From the NCBI GenBank assembly GCA_964541375.1, contig CAZIPT010000064.1:1-14596 (forward strand): a DNA stretch of 14,596 nucleotides, given 5' to 3'. The stretch comes from JBAXEO01 sp964541375. GTDB taxonomy: Bacteria; Actinomycetota; Coriobacteriia; Anaerosomatales; JAAXUF01. The notes beneath the pieces are model-generated. The model did not search any database, was not told the origin of the DNA, and was given only the letters and a program-made list of their open reading frames with translations. The translations under genes and the position numbers were made by a program. Positions 7,246-14,127 of this stretch are shown here, in pieces; position 1 is the stretch's first letter, and every line of letters starts with the position of its first letter.

Positions 7246-8622
7246 CTACCCACCGGCCCGACGGTCGCCGAAACGCTGGACTGCTACTCGTCCGGCTTCA
7301 CCAAGGAGCACAAAGTCCTGCGGCTGCATTATGAACAGCTTCCAAGTGGGGAGGTCGCTGAAGCGCCGATAGAGGACGGCCGTGGCAACGGAGTTGACCG
7401 AGTACGCGATCGTGGTCGAGATCGCACCGCCCAGGATTCCGAGACGCGGGATCAGAATCACGTTGCAGGCCACGTTGATCACCATGACGATGATCGAGAG
7501 GTACGAGTTGTAGATCGGCTTGCCGCGTGCGGAGAAGTCGTAGGCGATGATCCGCGTCGCCGCGCCCATCACGATGCCGGGCAGCAACCAAACGAGCACG
7601 TATGACGCTTGCGACGCGTCTGGGCCCCAGAGTCTGACGATCCACGGTGACAGCAGGCCGACAACCACCGCGCACGCGAGCGTGAAGCAGAACACCAACC
7701 GAGTGATAAGCGGGGTCAGCTCGAGCCGCGTCTGCTCCTCGTCGTGCAACTCGGCCAGACGCGGCAGCAATACCGTGCTGACGACCTTCGAAATCATCCA
7801 CATACTCTCGCCCAGCTGTATCGCGATGTAGTACACACCGGCGGTCGCCGGACTGATGAGCAGGTTCACGAAGAACAGATCCACCCGATAGTTCACGAAG
7901 GCGGCGACGGCGCCGAGGTGCTGCTTCCACCCGTAGCTGACCGCCCGGCGTCCGTAGTTCCACCAGTGCTCGCGTTTCCCGGCCTTGGGTGTGTTCTTCA
8001 GGTACGGAGCGAGAGCCATCGCCGTGAAGAGCAGCGAGAGCAGCTGACCCACCAGAAAGGCGGCAAGCGCGGCCCCGACACCGAGGTGGAAGCCAAGGAT
8101 CAGAATCGCCGAAACGACGAACGTGGTGAGCTGCACGATCACCGTCAGGTAGTTGTAGCGCCGAAAGTCCTGGTAGCCCTGGAGGATCGAACGACAGTAG
8201 AACTGCAGAAGGTTTGGTGGGAACGACAGCACCGCGACAATCATCATCGACGTCGGAATCCCTGGGAACCACTGTGCTCCCTTGAAGTAGATGATCGCTC
8301 CGGCCACCACCAGGCCTATGGCCGTGACGAATCCCCAGATCCAGAGGTTGGCCCGCATGACTTCGCGTGCGTTGACGTCCCCTCGGCCGATATGGAAGAC
8401 GTTCGCATACGTGATTCCGAACTCCAGCAGCAGAACCATGGTGTTGGGAAGCAGGAGCGCCAGCGCATAGGTGCCCAGGCCGACAGTGCCAAGACCACGC
8501 GTGAGCAAGATCGACAGGCCAAAACCGATCACAGCTGCGCCGAGGCTCGCCACGAACGTCATGCTCGCGTTCCCGCCAAGGCGCTTGAGCCCGAGCCCAC
8601 GCGATGATGGGCCGGCCGTCAC
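7246..8622 (-). CDS. Wzx-type polysaccharide flippase (MOP superfamily)
   Basis: A 458-residue multi-pass membrane protein of the polysaccharide-biosynthesis flippase family. It would move undecaprenyl-linked repeat units across the cytoplasmic membrane. It has the family opening LKRLGGNASMTFVASLGAA followed by about 12-14 hydrophobic segments. These include a first helix leading into LLTRGLGTVGLGTYALAL, a central YGWKQHLGAVAAFVNYRVD loop, and a C-terminal IIVMVINVACNVILIPRLG segment. The longest open frame starts at 8721 inside the LCP gene, and its first 33 residues look soluble and unrelated to the family. I therefore place the start at GTG 8622, just before the conserved opening. Its ribosome-binding site is weak (GAG). 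The gene sits 53 bp behind the LCP gene, consistent with shared transcription. Confidence 0.87.
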   Translation of the reverse strand: MTAGPSSRGLGLKRLGGNASMTFVASLGAAVIGFGLSILLTRGLGTVGLGTYALALLLPNTMVLLLEFGITYANVFHIGRGDVNAREVMRANLWIWGFVTAIGLVVAGAIIYFKGAQWFPGIPTSMMIVAVLSFPPNLLQFYCRSILQGYQDFRRYNYLTVIVQLTTFVVSAILILGFHLGVGAALAAFLVGQLLSLLFTAMALAPYLKNTPKAGKREHWWNYGRRAVSYGWKQHLGAVAAFVNYRVDLFFVNLLISPATAGVYYIAIQLGESMWMISKVVSTVLLPRLAELHDEEQTRLELTPLITRLVFCFTLACAVVVGLLSPWIVRLWGPDASQASYVLVWLLPGIVMGAATRIIAYDFSARGKPIYNSYLSIIVMVINVACNVILIPRLGILGGAISTTIAYSVNSVATAVLYRRFSDLPTWKLFIMQPQDFVLLGEAGRVAVQRFGDRRAGG

Positions 8623-8675
8623 GAACGTCTCGTTGTTTGAAGGACTGCCTGACGGAAGGTGCGCTTCACCACGGG

Positions 8676-10214
8676 CTAGTTGGTCGAGACCTGAGCGACA
8701 GGGATCTTGCCAGCGTCCCAATCCTTGCCGACCACCAAGAGGATCTCAGTCGGGAAGGAGTACATTCCGCGGCTTTCCACCACCGTGGTCCCCGGCATCA
8801 GCGCCGCAGCCAGAAGCTCCGCGGCGGCCCTGTCCGACTTGTAGACCACCAATGTCTTCTTGTAGACGCTTTGGTTCGCGTTTCCGGTCTCACCAACCTG
8901 GAACCCCTTGGCCTTGAGGATCAGACCTGCTTGCTTCGCGATTCCGGAGATGCCGGCGCCGTTGCGAATCGTGACCTTTATTGCCGAGGCACTCTTCACG
9001 GGCGTTGCCGCAGTCGTTTTCGCCGACCCAGCAGTTCCCGAAGCAGCCGCCGAGCGCGTGGGCTCGAAGCTTCGGCCTGCCTTCAAGTCGCCCAGCAGCT
9101 TCTTCTTCTCAGTGACATCCGTGATGATGTACGGGCTCTTCCACTCGCCACCGATAGTCGCGGTGTAGATATTGGCTGATCCGGCATCCTTGATCGCGAC
9201 AGCGGTCCTGATGATCTGCATGAGCGACATGTCGGTCTGGATGTAGGGAGCAACCGCGTTGATGACACGAATCATCTTGGTAACGTCGGTCTTGGTCATC
9301 TGCTCTGCCAAAGCCTTGAAGAAGATCTGCTGATCCTTCATGCGAGAGATGTCGGCGTCAGCGAACGCCCGAGTGCGCACAAAGGTGAGTGCGTGCTCTC
9401 CGTTAAGCCGCTGGTAGCCCGCCGGAATCTTCGCGGCACGTTGATGCTTGCTTTGGCTCGCCGCCTTCTTGTCATTGATGGCGTGCGGTACGTTGACCCA
9501 GACGCCGCCCAACGCGTCGACGGCGCCCTGGAATCCCTGAAAGTTGACCTCCATATAGTGATTGATCGGCACGCCGGTGAACTGCTCTACCGTCTGGATG
9601 GTCAGCTCGGGCCCCCCAAGCGCGTGAGCGGTATTGATCTTGTTCACCCCGTGCTTGGGAATCGTCACCTTGGTGTCGCGTGGAATCGACAGCATCCAAA
9701 CCTTGCGCTGCTGCGGGTCGATCTTCGCGAGGATGATCGTGTCCGTGCGATACGCCGTCTCGCCCTTGCGATAGTCGGCGCCCAGGAGCAGGATCGTGAA
9801 CGGCTTCAGCGGCTCAGCGGGCTTGAGCGCCGGATTGAGCTTCTCCTGATTGACGATAGTGCTCTGCATCGTCTTCTGGATGTGCTGGGCGTAGGCGAAG
9901 ACTCCGCCGCCGATGAGCACGATCAGAACGGCGAACACCGCGACGACGATGGCTGCGATCCGCTTCGCTCGCGCGCGTCGCCGGTCACGCTCCATCCTCA
10001 ACCGCGCGGGAGCCGCCTCAAGCGAGCCGCGCTTGCGCGTGGCGGCGTCTTCGAGCTGGTATCCGTCGGCACCGCGCACTCCGGCTGAAGTCGCGCGCTC
10101 GCCAGGGGTGCGACGCCGCTCAGCGGGAACCCGACGCTTGCCGGCGTCAGGACCCAGACGTCGACCCTCGCCTCCGGGCCCGCTCGGCTTGCTTCCCTTT
10201 GTGTGCTTGCCCAT
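8676..10214 (-). CDS. LytR-CpsA-Psr (LCP) family glycopolymer transferase with LytR_C domain
   Basis: A 512-residue type II membrane protein expected to transfer lipid-linked glycopolymer to peptidoglycan outside the membrane. It has a long basic cytoplasmic tail (1-85, rich in Arg/Lys), one transmembrane helix (about 86-109) and the LCP domain (about 138-310). The LCP domain carries YRTDTIILAKID (155-166), LSIPRDTKV (175-183), KINTAHALGG (192-201), VDALGGVWV (232-240), ALTFVRTR (275-282) and DISRMKDQQ (288-296). An Ala/Ser/Thr linker (about 386-410) leads to a LytR_C domain with IRNGAGISGIA (416-426). Residues corresponding to the phosphate-binding Arg/Gln set are visible (R179, R280, R282, R291, Q295), though an Arg common just before that Gln is Asp here. 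ATG start with AGGAG four bases upstream. The flippase gene follows. Confidence 0.95.
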   Translation of the reverse strand: MGKHTKGSKPSGPGGEGRRLGPDAGKRRVPAERRRTPGERATSAGVRGADGYQLEDAATRKRGSLEAAPARLRMERDRRRARAKRIAAIVVAVFAVLIVLIGGGVFAYAQHIQKTMQSTIVNQEKLNPALKPAEPLKPFTILLLGADYRKGETAYRTDTIILAKIDPQQRKVWMLSIPRDTKVTIPKHGVNKINTAHALGGPELTIQTVEQFTGVPINHYMEVNFQGFQGAVDALGGVWVNVPHAINDKKAASQSKHQRAAKIPAGYQRLNGEHALTFVRTRAFADADISRMKDQQIFFKALAEQMTKTDVTKMIRVINAVAPYIQTDMSLMQIIRTAVAIKDAGSANIYTATIGGEWKSPYIITDVTEKKKLLGDLKAGRSFEPTRSAAASGTAGSAKTTAATPVKSASAIKVTIRNGAGISGIAKQAGLILKAKGFQVGETGNANQSVYKKTLVVYKSDRAAAELLAAALMPGTTVVESRGMYSFPTEILLVVGKDWDAGKIPVAQVSTN

Positions 10215-10272
10215 GCATCTCCTGTCGGATACCGCTTACGCCCGGCAGCAAGAGTGGCTGCCGAGCCTCACT

Positions 10273-10278
10273 ATCTTA
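10273..10278 (-). promoter_or_regulatory. Candidate -10 element upstream of the LCP gene
   Basis: TAAGAT on the minus strand lies about 60 bases upstream of the LCP start in the longest gap of the locus. The surrounding -35 candidates (TTGAGG at 13-base, CTTTGA at 15-base spacing) are too close for a convincing housekeeping promoter, so this is tentative. Confidence 0.3.
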
Positions 10279-10314
10279 CCGCGCGACGAAACCTCAAAGC
10301 GCCCTTGCCCCTCG

Positions 10315-10327
10315 CGGAAGTCTTCCG
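10315..10327. promoter_or_regulatory. 13-bp palindrome in the LCP upstream gap
   Basis: CGGAAG and CTTCCG flank a single central base, an operator-like dyad too tight for an RNA hairpin without losing inner pairs. It lies upstream of the candidate -10 of the LCP gene, where an activator or repressor could sit. No known regulator is recognised. Confidence 0.3.
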
Positions 10328-10373
10328 AGGAGCAAACCCAGTGCCGCGGAGGTCACTGGCTGTCGACTGCAGT

Positions 10374-10389
10374 CCTCGCGTGAACGAGG
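10374..10389 (-). terminator. Weak hairpin behind the acyltransferase gene
   Basis: CCTCG (10385-10389 as read on the minus strand) pairs with CGAGG (10374-10378) around a six-base loop, about 17 bases after the acyltransferase stop codon. There is no T-run, so it would be at best a weak or factor-dependent end, or an RNA processing site. Confidence 0.25.
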
Positions 10390-10406
10390 CGTTACCGGGA
10401 CGCGAG

Positions 10407-10895
10407 TCATGCCGACGCCGAGACCACGGTGTCCGCCGGGACGAAGGTATCTTTGTCCAGAGTCACCCCACGCCCAATGACAACGTCGTCGCCCAAGACA
10501 CAACCCTCGGCGATCCCACTTCCATCGCCGACCACACACCCCGCTCCAACCTCGGCGCCAAGCTCGATGACGCAATGACTGCCGATGATCGAGCCGGCCC
10601 CTATGGAGGTCTTGGGCGCCGCAACCATGTCGCCGTCGTCCGCCTGGCGAAGCGGCGCCTTGCCGACAAACGCGAAGTCCGACACGGCGACGCCGTCATG
10701 AAGCTCCACACCGGGGCCGATCGTCACGTGATCTCCGATCTCGCAACCTTCGTGGATGTGGGCTCCCGCGTGAACGCGAACGAACGATCCCACGGTCACG
10801 TTTGCGAATATCGCCGCGCCTGCGTCGATAATCGTGAAAGGTGAAGGAACGAAGCCGGGATTGACGAGCGCGCCGGGGTGAATGTACGCAGTCAT
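10407..10895 (-). CDS. Left-handed beta-helix (hexapeptide-repeat) acyltransferase
   Basis: A 162-residue protein built almost entirely of hexapeptide repeats in two blocks (about 18-75 and 96-147), for example IDAGAAIFANVTVGSFVRV and IGAGSIIGSHCVIELGAEVG. These build the triangular beta-helix of the trimeric acetyl- or acyl-CoA-dependent transferase superfamily. A loop between the blocks (FVGKAPLRQADDGDMVAAPK, 77-96) is where such enzymes place catalytic and substrate residues. The ATG is one base after the stop of the nucleotide-sugar dehydrogenase gene, implying coupled translation and a shared sugar-nucleotide pathway. An amino-sugar N-acetyltransferase of the WbpD kind is possible, but the usual aminotransferase and oxidoreductase partners are absent here. 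Substrate unknown. Confidence 0.8.
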   Translation of the reverse strand: MTAYIHPGALVNPGFVPSPFTIIDAGAAIFANVTVGSFVRVHAGAHIHEGCEIGDHVTIGPGVELHDGVAVSDFAFVGKAPLRQADDGDMVAAPKTSIGAGSIIGSHCVIELGAEVGAGCVVGDGSGIAEGCVLGDDVVIGRGVTLDKDTFVPADTVVSASA

Positions 10896-10896
10896 G

Positions 10897-12192
10897 CTAG
10901 AGACGCACCACCTTGTCGTCGGCGTACGCCTTGAGCGCGTTGCGAGTATCCAGAATCAGGTGGCTCGCTTCAACGACAAGAGCGTAGTCCACGTTTGAAT
11001 GATCCGTCACGACAACCACAGCGTCGATCTGGCCGAGTACTTCGGCAGTGAGCTCGACGTGCGGGACACTCACTCCGGCGACCGAGAACTGTGCGACGTA
11101 CGGATCGTGGTAGACGACGTCGGCTTCTTTGGCGCGTAGCAGCTCCGCAATCTTGATGGCCGGAGACTCTCGCATGTCGTCAATATTGGCCTTGTACGCG
11201 ACGCCGAGAATGAGCACGCGACTCCCGGCCAGCGGCTTGCGGTGGGTGTTCAGCGCCGTCATCAGACGTTCCACAACGTAGTACGGCATCGTCTCGTTGG
11301 TCTTTCCAGCCAGTTCGATGAACTCCGTGTGCATGTCGAACTGCCGCGCTTTCCACGAGAGGTAGAACGGGTCGATTGGAATGCAGTGCCCACCCAAACC
11401 CGGACCGGGATAGAACGGCATGAAGCCGAACGGCTTGGTCTTGGCCGCATCAACGACCTCCCAGATGTTGATGCCCATCCGCTCACTGACCAGTAGGAGC
11501 TCGTTCATCAGGGCGATGTTGACGCAGCGGAAGATGTTCTCGAGCAGCTTGGTCATCTCGGCGGTGCGGGTCGAGGAAACGGGGACGATGGTGTCCAGGA
11601 AGCGCTCGTAGAACGCGACCGCGACCGCTGTGCATTCGGGCGTGACGCCTCCGACGACCTTTGGCGTGTTCTTGGTCTGGTAGACCGGGTTGCCGGGGTC
11701 GACCCGCTCCGGCGAGAAGGCCAGGTAGAGGTCGGTTCCCACCTTGAGGTCGAACGACTCGAGAATCGGCTGCACGATCTCCTCGGTAGTACCCGGATAG
11801 GTGGTCGACTCGAGAGTAACGAGCATCTCGGGTCGCAGAAACGGCGCAATCTGGCGCGCCGCGGACTCCATGAAGGAGGTGTCCGGCTCCTTCATGGCAT
11901 CGAGCGGTGTGGGCACGCAGATAACGACGACGTCGCACGCCCCCGCCCGCGAGAAGTCGGTCGTTGCCTCGATCAGACCTGCCGAGACCATCTGCGCGAG
12001 TTCGGCCGACGGAACATCCGGAATGTAGCTGCGCCCGGCCAATATCTCGGCGCACTTGTCGGCGGCGACGTCGATCCCGATCACGTGGTGCCCGGAGCGC
12101 GCCATCTCCACGACGAGCGGCAAACCGACGTAGCCCAGGCCGACCACGCCAAAGACGGCAGTGCCATCACTGAGACGTTGCAGTAGTGCCAT
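10897..12192 (-). CDS. UDP-N-acetyl-D-glucosamine 6-dehydrogenase (WbpA type)
   Basis: A 431-residue nucleotide-sugar dehydrogenase expected to oxidise UDP-GlcNAc to UDP-GlcNAc-uronate with NAD+. The NAD-binding motif is VVGLGYVGLP (16-25). The middle domain has the conserved TKLLENIFRCVNIALMNEL (214-232), including the catalytic-region Lys215. The active-site signature is PGPGLGGHCIPIDPFYLSW, with the catalytic Cys at 270. This differs from the GGSCFPKD form of UDP-glucose dehydrogenases and matches the UDP-HexNAc branch. The C-terminal domain has GVAYKANIDDMRESPAIK. Length is normal. ATG start with GGGAG ten bases upstream (12203-12207). It is coupled to the acyltransferase that follows. 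Assignment to GlcNAc rather than ManNAc rests on the WbpA-like signature and is likely but not certain. Confidence 0.9.
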   Translation of the reverse strand: MALLQRLSDGTAVFGVVGLGYVGLPLVVEMARSGHHVIGIDVAADKCAEILAGRSYIPDVPSAELAQMVSAGLIEATTDFSRAGACDVVVICVPTPLDAMKEPDTSFMESAARQIAPFLRPEMLVTLESTTYPGTTEEIVQPILESFDLKVGTDLYLAFSPERVDPGNPVYQTKNTPKVVGGVTPECTAVAVAFYERFLDTIVPVSSTRTAEMTKLLENIFRCVNIALMNELLLVSERMGINIWEVVDAAKTKPFGFMPFYPGPGLGGHCIPIDPFYLSWKARQFDMHTEFIELAGKTNETMPYYVVERLMTALNTHRKPLAGSRVLILGVAYKANIDDMRESPAIKIAELLRAKEADVVYHDPYVAQFSVAGVSVPHVELTAEVLGQIDAVVVVTDHSNVDYALVVEASHLILDTRNALKAYADDKVVRL

Positions 12193-12217
12193 GTTCGACG
12201 TTCTCCCTGTCAGTCAA

Positions 12218-12230
12218 GCCGGAATCCGGC
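12218..12230. promoter_or_regulatory. 13-bp palindrome between fabZ and the dehydrogenase gene
   Basis: GCCGGA and TCCGGC flank one central base in the 81-bp gap upstream of the dehydrogenase start. It could be an operator, or the core of a short hairpin marking the border between housekeeping and polysaccharide genes. There is no T-run. Confidence 0.3.
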
Positions 12231-12273
12231 GCCACAGCGTGGAGCGTGCGGATTGGCCGCATCGAAAATCCCG

Positions 12274-12696
12274 CTATTTTATCGCAAACATGAGCTCGCC
12301 CGAGCAGACCAGCTCTCCGTCTACACTTGCCTTCGCTTCTCCGAACCCGATCGGTCCTCGCATCCGCGTTATCTCGCACTCGAGTCGCAGTGTCTCGCCG
12401 GGGACGACCTGCCGCTTGAAGCGCACTTTGTCGATGCCGGCGAAGAATGCGAGTTTGCCGCGGTTCTCCTCGAGCGAGAGAAGGGCGACCGCGCCAACTT
12501 GGGCCAGCGACTCCACAATCAGTACGCCGGGCATGACGGCGTAGTCAGGGAAATGCCCCGGAACCCAGAACGCACTTTCTACGACATCGAGCTCGCCGAC
12601 CGCCGACACGCCCGGTTCCATCTCCAAGACGCGGTCCACAAGCCGAAACGGCGCGCGATGCGGGATGACTGCTTCGATTCCACTTTGATCAAGCAT
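12274..12696 (-). CDS. fabZ: 3-hydroxyacyl-[acyl-carrier-protein] dehydratase FabZ
   Basis: A 140-residue hot-dog-fold enzyme that dehydrates (3R)-hydroxyacyl-ACP in type II fatty acid synthesis in the cytoplasm. The start IPHRAPFRLVDRVLE (11-25) is typical. The catalytic pair is His48 in PGHFPDYAVMPG and Glu62 in GVLIVESLAQ, with the 14-residue spacing known for FabZ, and the length is normal. ATG start with a GGAGAGGGG purine stretch (12708-12716) upstream. It lies 31 bp after murA and is probably cotranscribed with it. The atpC, murA, fabZ order resembles an order I recall from Bacillus, where the same genes lie further apart, so this looks like housekeeping rather than part of the polysaccharide pathway. 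Confidence 0.95.
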   Translation of the reverse strand: MLDQSGIEAVIPHRAPFRLVDRVLEMEPGVSAVGELDVVESAFWVPGHFPDYAVMPGVLIVESLAQVGAVALLSLEENRGKLAFFAGIDKVRFKRQVVPGETLRLECEITRMRGPIGFGEAKASVDGELVCSGELMFAIK

Positions 12697-12727
12697 GAGA
12701 CTCGGGTCCCCTCTCCGGATTATGGTT

Positions 12728-13990
12728 TCAAGATGACACGGTGCGATCGATGTCGGCGCCCAGCGCCGAGAGCTTGTCGACGAAGCACTCGTATCCCCGG
12801 TCGATGTGATGAATGTCGCCGATCACTGTCTCGCCATCAGCGACGAGCGCAGCGAGCACGAGCGCCGCACCACCTCTCAGATCAGGGCACTTCACCGGCG
12901 CCGCCGAGAGACGCTGGACGCCCTTCACCAAGGCATGGTGTCCCTCGATTCGGATGTCGGCACCCATGCGGGAAAGCTCGTCGGCGAACATGAACCTGTT
13001 CTCAAAGACGTTCTCGGTGATGATGCTGTTGCCTTCGGCGATTGCCATAAGGGCCATGAACTGGGCCTGCATGTCGGTGGGAAAGCCAGGGTACGGCAGC
13101 GTCTGAATATCGACCGGCCGAGCAGCCCGGCCTCGAGAGACCGTGACGCCGTCGGGCAGGATGCCGATCTCGCAACCTGCCTGGGCCAGCTTGTCGAGCA
13201 CGAGCTCGAGATGGACCGGGTTGAATCCCGTCACGGTCACCGGACCACCTGCGATCGCTCCGGCCACCACAAACGTGCCCGCCTCGATCCGGTCGCCGAC
13301 GACGCGGTGCTCGACCGGGTGAAGCGACTCGACTCCCTCGACGGTGACGGTGGACGTGCCGCCGCCGGTAATGGAAGCGCCCATTCCGTTGAGAAAGTCG
13401 ATCAGGTCGACGATCTCAGGCTCACGCGCCGCATTCTCTATCACAGTGGTCCCGCGAGCGACAGTGGAAGCGGTGAGCAGGTTCTCGGTCGCGCCGACAC
13501 TCGGAAAGTCGAGGACCACATGCGCGCCGCGCAGGCCGCCCTCGGGTGCGATCGCGTCGATGAAGCCGTGCCCCGTCCTTATCTCGACGCCGAGCTCGGC
13601 AAGTCCGCGGATGTGCATGTCGATCTTGCGCGAGCCGATGTTGCACCCGCCGGGCATGGCGACGTGAGCCTGGCCGTACCGGGCCACCAGCGGCCCGAGT
13701 ACCGAGATCGACGCACGCATCTTGGCGACCATCTCGTACGGCGCCTCGAAGCTTGTGATCTGCGTGGCGTCGACAGTGAGAGAGTGGTCGCTTCTGACCA
13801 CGCGGGCGCCGAGACCGGACAACACCTCGGACATCACCTCGACATCAGCGATGTCGGGGATGTTGGTGATGCGCGACGCCCCTGGGGCCAGAAGCGCCGC
13901 GGCCATGAGTTTGAGCGCGGAGTTCTTCGCACCCTCGACGCGAACCGCACCGGACAGGGTGCGACCCCCGCGAACTTTGATGGATTCCAT
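12728..13990 (-). CDS. murA: UDP-N-acetylglucosamine 1-carboxyvinyltransferase MurA
   Basis: First committed enzyme of peptidoglycan synthesis: transfers enolpyruvate from PEP to UDP-GlcNAc in the cytoplasm. The full 420-residue EPSP-synthase-like fold is present. EGAKNSAL (19-26) holds the Lys22-Asn23 pair that contacts substrate, followed by MRASISVLGPL (91-101). The loop MPGGCNIGSRKIDMH (112-126) carries catalytic Cys116, the residue alkylated by fosfomycin, so the enzyme should be fosfomycin-sensitive. Asp306 in PGFPTDMQAQ is the second key residue. No obvious Shine-Dalgarno sits at normal distance before the ATG; AGAGGTG is about 17 bases away. A TATCCT seven bases upstream could allow a leaderless transcript. 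The gene is 137 bp behind atpC and 31 bp before fabZ. Confidence 0.97.
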   Translation of the reverse strand: MESIKVRGGRTLSGAVRVEGAKNSALKLMAAALLAPGASRITNIPDIADVEVMSEVLSGLGARVVRSDHSLTVDATQITSFEAPYEMVAKMRASISVLGPLVARYGQAHVAMPGGCNIGSRKIDMHIRGLAELGVEIRTGHGFIDAIAPEGGLRGAHVVLDFPSVGATENLLTASTVARGTTVIENAAREPEIVDLIDFLNGMGASITGGGTSTVTVEGVESLHPVEHRVVGDRIEAGTFVVAGAIAGGPVTVTGFNPVHLELVLDKLAQAGCEIGILPDGVTVSRGRAARPVDIQTLPYPGFPTDMQAQFMALMAIAEGNSIITENVFENRFMFADELSRMGADIRIEGHHALVKGVQRLSAAPVKCPDLRGGAALVLAALVADGETVIGDIHHIDRGYECFVDKLSALGADIDRTVSS

Positions 13991-13997
13991 GGGAGTC

Positions 13998-14003
13998 AGG
14001 ATA
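13998..14003 (-). promoter_or_regulatory. Candidate -10 element for a leaderless murA transcript
   Basis: TATCCT fits the TANNNT form of actinobacterial -10 elements and ends seven bases before the murA ATG, the spacing expected if transcription begins at the start codon. No clear -35 is seen. The lack of a well-placed ribosome-binding site agrees with this, but it is tentative. Confidence 0.28.
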
Positions 14004-14032
14004 GCGCACCTCTCGGAGTGGGGGTCTCGCCG

Positions 14033-14046
14033 TCACGGTACCGTGA
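14033..14046. promoter_or_regulatory. 14-bp perfect palindrome between atpC and murA
   Basis: TCACGGTACCGTGA is its own reverse complement. It lies 30 bp upstream of the candidate murA -10 region. The position suits a dimeric regulator binding near the murA promoter; no specific regulator can be named. Confidence 0.4.
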
Positions 14047-14070
14047 ACCGCGCAGCTGGCGGGGACGCAG

Positions 14071-14106
14071 CGGGGGCGAACCCGCATATCCGCGAGTCCG
14101 CCCCCG
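14071..14106 (-). terminator. GC-rich hairpin behind atpC, likely end of the atp operon
   Basis: CGGGGGCG (14071-14078) and CGCCCCCG (14099-14106) form a perfect 8-bp stem around a 20-base loop that can itself pair weakly. It begins about 22 bases after the atpC stop. No T-run follows, so it would act as a non-canonical terminator or a 3' end stabiliser. Confidence 0.55.
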
Positions 14107-14127
14107 GTCTAACGAGCATGGGTCGTG

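Noticed and set aside
12189..12217. TTGACT (12212-12217, minus) as a -35 for the dehydrogenase gene
   Set aside because: No -10-like sequence occurs at 16-18 bases; that position falls on the start codon.
12274..12696. fabZ as evidence for a diderm LPS (lpx) operon
   Set aside because: No lpxA, lpxC or lpxD is present, and the neighbours are murA and LCP-type wall genes, so fabZ is read as fatty acid synthesis housekeeping.
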